From Devosia sp. (GTDB taxonomy: Bacteria > Pseudomonadota > Alphaproteobacteria > Rhizobiales > Devosiaceae): DNA of 64,000 nucleotides. The stretch is taken from contig JADJPS010000006.1 of the NCBI GenBank assembly GCA_016713105.1, positions 169,532 to 233,531 on the forward strand, in the 5' to 3' direction. Below the pieces are notes generated by a model. It made no database searches, was not told the origin of the DNA, and saw nothing but the letters and a program-made list of their open reading frames with translations. The translations under genes were made by a program, and so were the position numbers. Below are positions 18,616-27,375 of this stretch, in pieces. Each line of letters begins with the position of its first letter. Within the stretch, counting starts at the first letter, position 1.

Positions 18616-19826
18616 GCGTGCATGCACCCCTGCGGCTCGGCCCGGCCGAAGCCACGCTGATCGCGCAGTTGACCGCGGCCGGGGCCGCGTCGGAAGCCGA
18701 GCGGCTGGCCGGGTCCGGCCTGCCGACGCGCCGCGTCGAAGCCTATCACTACACCGACCTCAAGCAGCTGCTGCGCATGGTGCCGGAGCCGGCGGGACCG
18801 CCGGTGGCGGCGAGCGCGCCGGCGCTGCGGGTCGCCGGTGCGTTCCAGCTGATGATCGCCAACGGCGTCGTCGAGGGGCACGGCACGGCACCGGCCGGCG
18901 TCATCGTCGGCAGGACGAAGGGCGGCGTGCTGTCGACGCGCGACGACGTGGTGACGCGGCTCAACAACGCGCTGGTCGGGGAGAGCCTGACGCTGGACCT
19001 CGAGGGTTCGGTAGACCCGGTAATCCAGATCGACCGCCGGACGGAAGGGCCGGCGGGGCATTCGGCGAGCGCGGCGAAGATCTTCGTTGCCGATGGGGCG
19101 AGCGTGGTGATCCTCGAGACCTGTTCGGGGAGCGAGGCGGCACACCTGGGCAACCACGCGACCTATCTCGCGGTGGGCCGGAATGCGCGGGTGACGCACA
19201 TCACGGTGAACCTCGCGGCCAGGGCGGCGACGCATTTTGCCACCACGGAATACCATCTGGCCGAGGGCGCGTATCTCCGGACGCTGGCGATCAATGCCGG
19301 CGGGGCGCTGAGCCGGACGCAGCTGTTCCCGCGCTTCGAGGGCAAGGGCGCCTCGGCCGACATCACCGGGCTCAACCTCGTCGGTGACGGTCAGCACGCC
19401 GACATCACCATGGATGCGACGCACGCGGTGCCGGGCACGGCATCGAAGCCGCTGTTCAAGTCGATCGCCCGTGGGCGGAGCAGGGCAGTGGTGCAGGGCA
19501 GGCTGGTGGTGGCGCGCGATGCGCAGAAGACCGACGCCAAGCTGATGAGCCACGGGCTGATGCTCTCGGACGAGGCGGAAATCCTGGTCAAGCCCGAACT
19601 CGAGATCTACGCCGACGACGTGGTGTGCGGGCACGGCTCGACCTGCGGCCAGCTCGACGAGGAGCAGCTGTTCTACCTGATGAGCCGCGGCATTCCGAAG
19701 GCCGGGGCCGAGACCATGCTGGTGCGGGCCTTCCTCGCCGAACTGGTCGACCCGATCGAGGACGAAGCGCTGAACGAGGCGCTGACCGCGGTGATCGAGG
19801 AGTGGCTGGCAGGTGGCTCGCCATGA
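18612..19826 (+). CDS. sufD: Fe-S cluster assembly protein SufD
   Basis: SufD pairs with SufB in the scaffold and is needed for iron entry. 404 residues; the early segment RRVEAYHYTDLKQLLRM is the family's RxExWRYTDL-like motif, and the C-terminal end has the conserved VVCGHGSTCGQLDEEQLFY and LMSRGIPKAGAETMLVRAFL. I place the start at the GTG overlapping the sufC stop (GTGA), since the longer open frame lies inside sufC. A repeat-rich 147-base spacer separates it from sufS. Confidence 0.94.
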   Translation: MSVHAPLRLGPAEATLIAQLTAAGAASEAERLAGSGLPTRRVEAYHYTDLKQLLRMVPEPAGPPVAASAPALRVAGAFQLMIANGVVEGHGTAPAGVIVGRTKGGVLSTRDDVVTRLNNALVGESLTLDLEGSVDPVIQIDRRTEGPAGHSASAAKIFVADGASVVILETCSGSEAAHLGNHATYLAVGRNARVTHITVNLAARAATHFATTEYHLAEGAYLRTLAINAGGALSRTQLFPRFEGKGASADITGLNLVGDGQHADITMDATHAVPGTASKPLFKSIARGRSRAVVQGRLVVARDAQKTDAKLMSHGLMLSDEAEILVKPELEIYADDVVCGHGSTCGQLDEEQLFYLMSRGIPKAGAETMLVRAFLAELVDPIEDEALNEALTAVIEEWLAGGSP

Positions 19827-19837
19827 CGGTGCTTGCT

Positions 19838-19955
19838 GCTCCCCCCTCCCCAACCCTCCCCGCGAGGGGGAGGGTGCCGGCCGGTGGGTGGGGCTCAATA
19901 GAGCCGGGAACGCCGCACGGCACCTCCCCCTTGCGGGGGAGGCTGAGGGGGGAAT
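19838..19955. repeat. Palindromic C/G-run intergenic repeat between sufD and sufS
   Basis: Two hairpin-forming modules made of C-runs and G-runs: CCCTCCCCGCGAGGGGGAGGG and, 60 bases on, CCTCCCCCTTGCGGGGGAGG. Such REP-like units are common between genes of Hyphomicrobiales; similar units recur at 23.17, 24.12 and 32.57 kb. Inside an operon it may stabilise the upstream mRNA or dampen read-through. Confidence 0.7.
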
Positions 19956-19973
19956 CCCTCGGGGACATTCCAG

Positions 19974-21194
19974 ATGACCTTCGACCTCGCCAAAGTCCGC
20001 GCCGATTTCCCGATCCTCGAGGAGAGGATCCACGGGCAGCGGCTGGTCTATCTCGACTCGGGGGCTTCGGCGCAGAAGCCCAGTGCCGTGCTCGACCGGA
20101 TGGACTGGGCGCACCGGCACGCCTATGCCAACGTGCACAGGGGCCTCCATACCCTCGCCAACCGGGCGACCGAGGCCTACGAGGGCGGGCGGCAGGCGGT
20201 GCAGCGCTTCCTCAATGCGGGGCAGCCGGAGGAGATCATCTTTACCCGCTCGGCCACCGAGGCGATCAACCTCGTGGCCGCGTCGTTCCTCGGGCCCCGG
20301 ATCGGGGAGGGCGACGAGATCGTGCTCTCGATCATGGAGCACCATTCCAACATCGTGCCGTGGCATTTCCACCGCGAGCGCCGCGGCGCGGTGCTGAAAT
20401 GGGTGGATGTGGGCGACGACGGCAGCTTCGACATCGACCGCTTCGAGGCGGCGCTGACACCGCGCACCCGGATGGTGGCGATCACCCAGATGTCGAACGC
20501 CCTGGGCACGGTGACGCCGATCAAACAGATCGTCGAGATGGCGCATGCGCGGCGCATCCCGGTGCTGGTCGACGGCAGCCAGGGGGCGGTGCACCTTCCG
20601 GTCGACGTGCGCGACCTCGGCGTCGATTTCTACGTCTTCACCGGGCACAAGCTCTACGGGCCGACCGGCATCGGCGTGCTCTACGGGCGCTATGACCTGT
20701 TGGCCGACATGCAGCCCTACCAGGGTGGCGGCGAGATGATCGACACGGTGACGATGGAGACCGTCACCTACAACGAGCCGCCACACCGCTTCGAGGCAGG
20801 CACGCCGCCGATCGTCCAGGCCATCGGGCTGGGCGCCGCCATCGACTATGTCGAGCATGTCGGGCGCCCTGCGGCGGCACGGCACGAGGCGGAGATCACC
20901 GCCTATGCGCTCGAGCGGCTGAGCCGGATCAACTCGCTGCGCCTGATCGGCACGGCGCCCGGCAAGGGCGGCATCTTCTCGTTCGAGATCAAGGGCGCCC
21001 ATGCCCACGACATCGCCACCATTCTCGACCGCTACGGCATCGCCGTGCGCGCCGGGACGCACTGCGCCATGCCGCTCCTGAAGCGGTTCGGCGTGAGCTC
21101 TACCTGCCGCGCCTCCTTCGGCCTATATACCGGCACAGACGATATCGATGCGCTGGTGGTTGGCATCGAGAAGGCGCGGAGCTTTTTCGCGTGA
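19974..21194 (+). CDS. sufS: Cysteine desulfurase SufS (class II)
   Basis: PLP-dependent cysteine desulfurase that supplies sulfur to the SufBCD scaffold. 406 residues. Visible landmarks: VYLDSGASAQKP at the start, PLP lysine in FTGHKLYGPTGIG, and the catalytic Cys in the short class II loop RAGTHCAMPLL. No sufE partner is in the window. The sufT gene follows after nine bases. Start ATG 19974 comes directly after the repeat region. Confidence 0.95.
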   Translation: MTFDLAKVRADFPILEERIHGQRLVYLDSGASAQKPSAVLDRMDWAHRHAYANVHRGLHTLANRATEAYEGGRQAVQRFLNAGQPEEIIFTRSATEAINLVAASFLGPRIGEGDEIVLSIMEHHSNIVPWHFHRERRGAVLKWVDVGDDGSFDIDRFEAALTPRTRMVAITQMSNALGTVTPIKQIVEMAHARRIPVLVDGSQGAVHLPVDVRDLGVDFYVFTGHKLYGPTGIGVLYGRYDLLADMQPYQGGGEMIDTVTMETVTYNEPPHRFEAGTPPIVQAIGLGAAIDYVEHVGRPAAARHEAEITAYALERLSRINSLRLIGTAPGKGGIFSFEIKGAHAHDIATILDRYGIAVRAGTHCAMPLLKRFGVSSTCRASFGLYTGTDDIDALVVGIEKARSFFA

Positions 21195-21203
21195 GGACGG
21201 ATC

Positions 21204-21620
21204 ATGGATGACCAGACCGAAGACCTGAACACGGGCAGTGCGGTGCCCGCCGAGGTTTCGACCGACACGCTCCGCATCACCCCTACCGTCTCGGCGGCGC
21301 TGCCCGCCGAGGACGTGGAACGCATCACGCGCGACCTGATCAGCGCGCTGAAGACCGTCTACGACCCGGAAATCCCGGTCGACATCTACGAACTGGGGCT
21401 GATCTACAAGGTCGACCTCGACGACGACCGCAACCTCGCCATCGACATGACGCTGACCGCTCCGGGCTGCCCGGTGGCCGGCGAGATGCCGGGCTGGGTG
21501 GAAAACGCCGCCCGCGCCGTCGAGGGCATCCAGGATGTGACGGTCAACATGGTCTACGATCCGCCATGGGATGCCAGCCGGATGAGCGAGGAAGCGCAGG
21601 TGGCGCTGAACTGGTGGTAA
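21204..21620 (+). CDS. sufT: SUF system maturation protein SufT (MIP18/DUF59)
   Basis: SufT proteins act late in Fe-S protein maturation, helping cluster transfer to target proteins. This one has 138 residues: a variable N-terminal 45, then the MIP18 domain with DPEIPVDIYELGLIY and the conserved Cys in TAPGCPVAGEMPGWVE, ending in the characteristic double Trp. The start is preceded by GAGGACGG. Its place between sufS and the A-type carrier is the standard order in alphaproteobacteria. Confidence 0.93.
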   Translation: MDDQTEDLNTGSAVPAEVSTDTLRITPTVSAALPAEDVERITRDLISALKTVYDPEIPVDIYELGLIYKVDLDDDRNLAIDMTLTAPGCPVAGEMPGWVENAARAVEGIQDVTVNMVYDPPWDASRMSEEAQVALNWW

Positions 21621-21669
21621 TTCGCCCCGGCTAGGCCTATATATCGGTGATCAACGATAGAGCAGTGCC

Positions 21670-22050
21670 ATGGCTTTGAAGATCATGAGTCTCACCGAGG
21701 CGGCCGCCAGCCGCGTGCGCGAGATCATCGAGGACAGCGATACGCCGGTGCTGGGCGTGCGCGTCGGCATCAAGGACGCCGGCTGTGCCGGGCAGTCCTA
21801 CACGCTCGCCTATGTCAGCGAGCCGGTGAAGGGCGACGACCATGTCGAGGACAAGGGCGTCAATGTCTGGGTGGAACCCAAGGCGACGCTGTTCCTGCTC
21901 GGCACGGTGATGGATTTCGAGGAAGACCTGCTCAAGTCGGGGTTCACGTTCAAGAACCCGAACCAGACCGGCGAGTGTGGCTGCGGCGAAAGCGTGCAGC
22001 TGAAGCCGGCGGATTTGAAGGCGCTGGCGGAGGCGCGGGCGGGGGCGTAA
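21670..22050 (+). CDS. sufA: A-type iron-sulfur carrier SufA
   Basis: A-type carrier of 126 residues that takes clusters from SufBCD to client proteins. The three conserved cysteines are present: one in KDAGCAGQSY and two in GECGCGES. The family fold start is LTEAAASRVREII. It is the last gene of the suf cluster; only IS30 debris follows. A roughly 50-base spacer separates it from sufT, still compatible with the same transcript. Confidence 0.93.
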   Translation: MALKIMSLTEAAASRVREIIEDSDTPVLGVRVGIKDAGCAGQSYTLAYVSEPVKGDDHVEDKGVNVWVEPKATLFLLGTVMDFEEDLLKSGFTFKNPNQTGECGCGESVQLKPADLKALAEARAGA

Positions 22051-22190
22051 GCGATCCGTTTCTCGGTGTTGTCCCGGCGCAGGCCGGCATCAGGAACCTG
22101 CGCAGACGTTCTCCTTCAGCCTGCGGGCGTTGCTGAGATGGGCCGCGAGGTTCACGGAACAAGTGCAACACCTGCTAGGGTGTTTGCGCG

Positions 22191-23140
22191 ATGGGACGAC
22201 GTATGAGCAGTTGAAGCCTGCGGGAGCGGGTTCGGATAGATGTCTGGCGTGGCGAGGAGCCGCTCGCTGCCCTGGAAGTGGGGCTCTTGGGCGGTCGGCG
22301 TCGACGATCAGCCGGGAGCGACCGGCGCCCGCCCGCGCACCAGCAGTCGCCCGGCGCCGATGCGGGAACGGGCCCACGGCCTGGCTGAGCGGCGGCGGCA
22401 TGGGACAAGCGCTTCCGCTGATGCGCCAGCCGGACCTGCAGGCTCTGGTCAGGGACGGCCTTGCGTGGGACGATCACCCGAACAGATCGCTGGCCGGCTG
22501 GCGCTGGAGCATGGTCCGCTGATCAGCCACGGTCCATCTACCGCTTCTCCATCACCGCAGCACCTCAAGGATTACTGGCACCCGGCTGCTGCCGCGCCAC
22601 AAAGGGCCGGCGTGGCCGGGGTTGCAGCTCACCAGCCAGCCTGATGCGCCGCCGCCGCTCAATCGCCGAGCGTCCCGCCGAAGCGCTCGACCGCAGTGTG
22701 CCGGGACACCTCGAAGCCGACCTCATGGCCTTCTCCAGATCGGGCCAGTTCGTCCTCGTCACTCATGACCGCTGCACCCGGCGCATCACCCTCGAACGCC
22801 TGCCCGACAAGACCTCAGCCACAGTCCGCCGCAAGCTCTCAGCCCAGCTCGCCAGCCTGCCCAGGTCGCTGCGGCGCTCGCTCACCTTCGACAACGGCAC
22901 CGAGTTCGCCTTGCACGCGAAGCCCAAGAAAGGTTCCAAGCTCGAACTGGGCACCTTCTTCTGCATCCCCATGCCCCTGGGCAAAAGGGCGCCATCGAGC
23001 CGCCATCGGCCGGGTCAGGCGACTGCTGCCGCGAAGACCAACCTCGGGGACACCCTCACCGGCGACCAACTGCGACGGGAACTCGTCGAGCCTACAACGC
23101 CACCGGCTCGAAACCTCCACCGGCCTTCAGACCCCCATAA
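22191..23140 (+). pseudogene. Decayed IS30-family transposase
   Basis: Fragments of an IS30 transposase are spread over all three forward frames. The start has GTTYEQL, then LGRSASTISRE (HTH), then WSPEQIAGRLALEHG, then HLEADLM and RSLTFDNGTEFALH from the DDE catalytic core, then IGRVRRLLPR near the end. Many frameshifts and the lack of any continuous frame show it is dead, beyond what the local single-base errors could explain. I find no convincing terminal inverted repeats or target duplication. It lies just past the suf operon and before the APH-like gene. Confidence 0.8.
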
Positions 23141-23169
23141 AGGGGAGGATCCGAAATCGGCCAAATCCG

Positions 23170-23212
23170 GTCCTCCCCGCTAACGGGAGGGGACCACCCG
23201 GAGGGGTGGCGG
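23170..23212. repeat. REP-like palindromes
   Basis: Two adjacent hairpins: CCTCCCCGCTAACGGGAGGGG and CCACCCGGAGGGGTGG. They resemble the C/G-run unit at 19.84 kb and lie between the IS30 remnant and the convergent APH-like gene, where they could act as a bidirectional transcript end. Confidence 0.55.
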
Positions 23213-23271
23213 CTTGCGCCGAGATCGGGCTGACTGCGGCGTGGCCGGCTCGGGCGTGACGCCGGCCGGGC

Positions 23272-24006
23272 TCAGACCTTTCGAACCTCAGCCAGCCGCT
23301 TGGCGGAATACTCGTCCGGCCAGCAGATGGCGGCCTCCCAGGCGGCCGAGGCCTGCTCGGCGGCGTCGCGGGCAGGGCCCATCAAGCCGGCGCCGTTGTG
23401 GGGCAGCACCAGGTCGAGATCGGGAACGTCGACATGCGCTTCGTCCCAGTCGATCAGCGCCACCCGGTCCGCCGTGATGCGGACATTGCCGGGGTTGTTG
23501 GGGTTGCCGTGGACGACGCAGGTGTCGCGTCCGGCGAGCCGCGCCCAGGCCGCGCGGCAGCGGGCAACGGCCTCCGGCGGCATGGCGGCGAGATCGATCC
23601 TCGTGCCGCTCCAGGCGTCGAGGAGATCGGTCGACGAGCGCCAGCCCGGGCGCTGCGGCCAACCTTGCGTCAGCCGGTGCACCTTGCGGAGCGTCTCGGC
23701 CACGCGACGCCAGTCGGCCGCCGTCTCGGGCGGTCCGCCCTCCATGTACTGCATCACGGTCAGGCCATCCGCGAACAGCCGTCCGTCCGTCGTCGGGATC
23801 GGTACCGGCACGGCCAGGCCTTCCCGGTCGAGGTGCTGGAGCAGCTTGGCTTCCCAGGCGAGATCGGCGTCGTTCCGCTTGCCGAGGCGCGCGACGGCGG
23901 GCCTGCCATGGACGCGCACGCTCCACACGTCGTTGGAACTCCCGCCGGCGAGCCGCTTGATCCGCGTGGCGTCCTCGCCCCACTGCTTCAGCCCATCCCA
24001 CCCCAT
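23272..24006 (-). CDS. APH-type phosphotransferase-like protein
   Basis: A 244-residue protein of the aminoglycoside phosphotransferase/choline kinase superfamily. ATP-lobe pieces (GGSSNDVWSVRVHGRPAVAR) are followed by the catalytic segment VVHGNPNNPGNVRI and the metal-binding LIDWDEAHVDVP. The catalytic Asp of the usual HGDxxxxN motif is Asn here (HGN), so phosphotransfer may be weak or absent. A substrate cannot be guessed; the superfamily covers far more than drug resistance. Start ATG 24006 has GAGGGAAC upstream; the longer open frame is repeat sequence. Confidence 0.75.
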   Translation of the reverse strand: MGWDGLKQWGEDATRIKRLAGGSSNDVWSVRVHGRPAVARLGKRNDADLAWEAKLLQHLDREGLAVPVPIPTTDGRLFADGLTVMQYMEGGPPETAADWRRVAETLRKVHRLTQGWPQRPGWRSSTDLLDAWSGTRIDLAAMPPEAVARCRAAWARLAGRDTCVVHGNPNNPGNVRITADRVALIDWDEAHVDVPDLDLVLPHNGAGLMGPARDAAEQASAAWEAAICWPDEYSAKRLAEVRKV

Positions 24007-24116
24007 TTGTGTTCCCTCGATCTGGCCGGCACCTGCGTAGATCAGGCAGCGGCCGGGGGCAACGGGCGATCCGGAGGCAGGTGGGGTGGCGGGACATCTG
24101 CCGGCGAGGCCGCCCG

Positions 24117-24192
24117 AGGCGGAGCGCTGGGCTCCGCCCCCACCCACCGGCTTCGCCGGTCCCCCCTCCCCGCCTTCGGCGAGGAGGGAGCG
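24117..24192. repeat. REP-like palindromic repeat
   Basis: GC-rich palindromes upstream of the APH-like gene: GGAGCGCTGGGCTCC, CACCGGCTTCGCCGGT and CGCCTTCGGCG, with C-runs between. Same general class as the units at 19.84 and 32.57 kb. No coding potential is credible here although several long frames stay open. Confidence 0.55.
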
Positions 24193-24250
24193 ACGACTGC
24201 GCCGCCAACGCCCCTTCCATCAGTCGCCCCGTGGCGGTGGCGGCGGTCCC

Positions 24251-24895
24251 TTACCCCTTTGCCGACCGCGTGCGGCCCAGCCCGACTTCCCGGCGGGCAC
24301 TGCCGAGGGACAGGGTGAAGCCGAGATCGGGGTTGTCGAGCAGCCGGTCGACCGCGGCGGCGTGCTGCCGCACGGCCGCGTCCTTGTGCTCGGCGGCGGC
24401 GACGAGGACCGGCGCGATCGTCTCGCGTCCGAGCCCGGCAAGGGCCCGGCTGAGGCTCATCCGGACGTCCGGCCCGCCCTGGCCCAAGCGGGTGGCGAGC
24501 TTCTCGGCCAGCCAGTTGCGCTCGTTCTCGGGCACGAGCGCCACTGCCGTGTACCAGGCGGTGCGGACGACGTCGGGATCCTGGTCATCGAGACGCGCCG
24601 CGACGGTGGGCCAGGCCGAGCGGTCGCGAAGCTTGGACAGGGTGTGCAGCGCCTGGCTCCGGGCCTGCGCCCCGGGGCGGTCGAGCTCGGCGAGCAGCCG
24701 GGGCAAGACGATGTCCGCGGGCAGCCGCAGGAGTGCCCAGGTCAGTATCTCCCGCACCTGGAAATCCGGCTCCACGGCGCAGCGCGCCAGCAATGCGTCG
24801 AGGTGGCCCGGCGAAGGGGTGATGCCGGCCGACAGGGCGGCATTCAGCCGGACCGAGGGGTTGGGATCGGCAAAGGCAGTGTCGAGCGTGTTCAT
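24251..24895 (-). CDS. HEAT-repeat protein
   Basis: A 214-residue all-alpha repeat protein. Four to five HEAT-like units of about 30 residues are visible, for example PSVRLNAALSAGITP, PDFQVREILTWALLRLP, GAQARSQALHTLSKL and DVVRTAWYTAVALVP. Such solenoids are protein-protein scaffolds; no catalytic motif is present. It follows the HTH gene on the same strand by 72 bases and the two probably form one unit. Start ATG 24895 preferred over the ATG nine bases upstream since GAAAGTGG lies at a suitable distance. Confidence 0.8.
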   Translation of the reverse strand: MNTLDTAFADPNPSVRLNAALSAGITPSPGHLDALLARCAVEPDFQVREILTWALLRLPADIVLPRLLAELDRPGAQARSQALHTLSKLRDRSAWPTVAARLDDQDPDVVRTAWYTAVALVPENERNWLAEKLATRLGQGGPDVRMSLSRALAGLGRETIAPVLVAAAEHKDAAVRQHAAAVDRLLDNPDLGFTLSLGSARREVGLGRTRSAKG

Positions 24896-24967
24896 TCTGT
24901 CCACTTTCCCGGCGTGAAGCCGGAGTACGGGGTGTTTCCGACCGTCGCTGCGGACGGTCCGCTGCCG

Positions 24968-25372
24968 TCAGGTTTCGAGGCACGCGTCCACGAACCTGAG
25001 CAACATCGCGGCATCGGCCGGCGAAGCCATGACGATCACCTTGGCGCTGCTGCGGGCTGGATCATGGGCGATGTTCAGCGCGATCGGACTGTCCGCGGGT
25101 CCCTGAGACGCGCCCATCAGCAGAGACGTGAGGCGCTGGACCAGGGCCAGGTCGACCGCTTCGATATCGACGACGCAGGTCACCCGCGCGGTGCGGGTAG
25201 CTTGCGAGGGGCTGGCCCCGGCGAACGCGTTCAGATCGGAGCGCAGGACACGGTACTGCTTTCCCACCCTGGCGGCCCGCAGCCGCCCCTCCCGGATGAA
25301 GCGCAGCACCGTCTTGGGGTGCAGCTTCAGCGCCTCCGCTGTGGCGTCGATTGTCAGGAACTCGGTGGTCAT
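24968..25372 (-). CDS. Excisionase/MerR-like HTH DNA-binding protein
   Basis: 134 residues. The first 55 form a winged HTH of the excisionase (HTH_17) type: TIDATAEALKLHPKTVLRFI, then EGRLRAARVGKQYRV. The remaining 80 residues (from about RVTCVVDIEAVDLALVQRL to the end) form an unrecognised alpha/beta domain, possibly ligand- or partner-binding. It stands first in a two-gene unit with the HEAT-repeat protein, and a perfect 10-base inverted repeat lies immediately upstream, suggesting autoregulation. There is no integrase or phage gene nearby, so excision is not implied. Confidence 0.8.
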   Translation of the reverse strand: MTTEFLTIDATAEALKLHPKTVLRFIREGRLRAARVGKQYRVLRSDLNAFAGASPSQATRTARVTCVVDIEAVDLALVQRLTSLLMGASQGPADSPIALNIAHDPARSSAKVIVMASPADAAMLLRFVDACLET

Positions 25373-25387
25373 TCCGCGTTCAAAGTC

Positions 25388-25428
25388 CTCTATTGCTATC
25401 TATAGTCCATGCATAAGGAGCAATAGAG
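25388..25428. promoter_or_regulatory. Perfect inverted repeat upstream of HTH/HEAT genes
   Basis: CTCTATTGCT and AGCAATAGAG form perfect 10-base arms separated by 21 bases. The distal arm ends 15 bases before the HTH gene start, and the spacer is AT-rich with a TATAGA box on the minus strand. This is a natural place for the HTH protein to bind and bracket its own promoter. Inferred from sequence only. Confidence 0.55.
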
Positions 25429-25523
25429 AGTAAACCACCATGTGATGCCTCGATCCGGCGCCTCAACCTGAGCGCTGGAGCGGACCTGCGGATCGAGGAT
25501 GGGAGCGATCGGCCGATACCCGC

Positions 25524-27167
25524 TCACGGCGACGGGGTGAAGCCCTTGGCCAGCCAGAGTTCGTAGGTCGCAAGCGTGCGGTCGAAGCGCTGCACCGTGT
25601 GTTCTTCGAGCAACTGGATCGAAGTGAAGTGACGTTTCCAGTACTCGGTGTCGTCCCACCGCACCACCAGGACGATGGCGTCCTCGCCAAGATGCGCTGT
25701 CGGATCGAACCAGTCGTCGAACGCGTCTCGGCTCGGCGCGATTGCGGTGACGTTCGGATCGTCGAGGGCAAAGGCCAGCTGGCTGGCGGTCTGGAAGCGG
25801 TTGGCGACGATCAACTGTGCCCCGTGCGCCAACTGCGCATTCCGGACCATTGCCGCCAGTTCGCCCTGGCCGTAGGAGAGGTCGGTCTCGGCCCGCAGCA
25901 GTCCCAGCGGCATGATGGTGAAGCTGATCATGAAGAACGTGTTGATCAGCACACCCCACGCGACGTGCAGGCCCAGCGCAATCGGTCCGGCACGACGGCC
26001 GGCGAACGGCAGCACGAGGACCAGCGCGATGGCGTTCCACCACCACAGGACATAGGAGAAGTTGGAAACGTAGAGAAAGGTTAGGGTAGCCGACCAGAAA
26101 AGCCAGATCGCAAGGGTCTTGCCAACGCTCGCGAAGTCGGACTCAGCGCGTGCGAGGAACAACCGAAGCGCAATGGGAACGAGCAGGAACGGCGAGACGA
26201 CCGCCGCCATCTGGAGCAGGAAGGATGCCATCCCGCCCAGGTCGATGCCGGCAAGGCGTCCGCTCCCGTCGAGCTTGGAGCCCTGATAGAGCAACGAAGC
26301 GAAGTTCTCCTGTGCGTTCCAGATCAGCACGGGAAGCTGCAGAGCCAGCGTCACCAGCGCCGCCGCGTAGAGCTCCCAGCGCCGCCACAGCGGCCTCAGC
26401 CGGGGCCGCCAGAGCATCGTCCCCATCACGGCGAGGGCAAGGAACAGCGCGGTGTACTTGGTGAGGCCGGCGAGCCCCAGCAGGGTTGCCGCGGCAAACA
26501 GATCCGACTGCCGGCCCCGCGCGCCGCCTTCCACGTCGCTGAAGAAGCGGATGAAGCAGTAGCCCGATCCCATCACCAGGGCGACCAGCAGATAGTCGTG
26601 CGTGGCGACCGTGCTCAGGAAGCCGAGGAGCGGCGAGGCGAGAAAGACCACGGCACTGCCGAGGAAGACCGGTCGCCAGCCGGCGCCGCCCAGCCGCCGC
26701 GCCGCGAGGTAGAAGATCAGCAGCACCGCCGCCAGCGCCGCGAAGGTCGGTAGGCGGAGCGCGAACAGGCTGGTGCCGAACAGCAGGTGCGACAGACCCT
26801 GCAGCCACGCCTGCAGTGGCGGATGATCGTAGTAGGACAGCTCGATGTGCCGCCCCCACATCCAGTAGTACGCCTCGTCCGATAGCGGCGGGCCTCCCAA
26901 CGCGAAGACAAGCTTCAGCGCGATAAAGTACATCGCTGCGGCGATCAGCACCTTCTCGCCGAAACGGAGAGGTTCCGGCGTGCCGACAACTGCTGCTCTG
27001 TCCAATCGTGCCCCCGACGCTGCCCGGTCGGCGCCCGCAATAGCAGGAGCGAGCGTGACCCGGAATGCATCTACTATGAACGGTGCCGCCGCGCCACCAG
27101 CAGGCAATGCGCCTGACGAGCACTCCCGCATAACGGATTCATCGCTTGCCGGCGGGTGCAAACGCAC
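25524..27167 (-). CDS. GT39-family glycosyltransferase, polytopic
   Basis: Membrane glycosyltransferase of the ArnT/PMT superfamily that uses lipid-phosphate sugar donors on the periplasmic side. 547 residues as read, with 11-12 hydrophobic helices. The diagnostic first periplasmic loop is LSDEAYYWMWGRHIELSYYD followed by HPPLQAWL, carrying the catalytic acid Asp-Glu pair. The first 65 residues lack family character, so the true start may be later than 27167 (for example near LRFGEKVLIAAAMYF). The acceptor is unknown; lipid A or surface glycans are usual for the family. Monocistronic, divergent from aroA. Confidence 0.85.
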   Translation of the reverse strand: MRLHPPASDESVMRECSSGALPAGGAAAPFIVDAFRVTLAPAIAGADRAASGARLDRAAVVGTPEPLRFGEKVLIAAAMYFIALKLVFALGGPPLSDEAYYWMWGRHIELSYYDHPPLQAWLQGLSHLLFGTSLFALRLPTFAALAAVLLIFYLAARRLGGAGWRPVFLGSAVVFLASPLLGFLSTVATHDYLLVALVMGSGYCFIRFFSDVEGGARGRQSDLFAAATLLGLAGLTKYTALFLALAVMGTMLWRPRLRPLWRRWELYAAALVTLALQLPVLIWNAQENFASLLYQGSKLDGSGRLAGIDLGGMASFLLQMAAVVSPFLLVPIALRLFLARAESDFASVGKTLAIWLFWSATLTFLYVSNFSYVLWWWNAIALVLVLPFAGRRAGPIALGLHVAWGVLINTFFMISFTIMPLGLLRAETDLSYGQGELAAMVRNAQLAHGAQLIVANRFQTASQLAFALDDPNVTAIAPSRDAFDDWFDPTAHLGEDAIVLVVRWDDTEYWKRHFTSIQLLEEHTVQRFDRTLATYELWLAKGFTPSP

Positions 27168-27375
27168 ACCTGTCCAGTCTCCCCCAAGGGGAACGGCCGG
27201 CAGGGCGGCGAAGAGGCAACCCCGCTGGACTTGGCACCCGCCGGATACTGCGCTACATCACCCCGGCTTGCTTCAACCTCACCCCGGCACCAGGACCGGG
27301 CCCATCTCGAAACAACGATGTGTCCGGCGTGGCCGGAGTGAGTGCGGCCGGTGCCGCTGCTGATGGAGTTTTCCT

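Noticed and set aside
18582..21062. Long open frame antisense to sufD and sufS (over 800 codons)
   Set aside because: Arises from GC-rich codon bias on the other strand; translation is His/Arg/Asp-rich without motifs, while the forward strand encodes complete Suf proteins.
24968..25372. True phage excisionase
   Set aside because: The HTH resembles excisionase but no integrase, att-like repeats or phage genes are nearby; a two-gene regulator/HEAT unit fits better.
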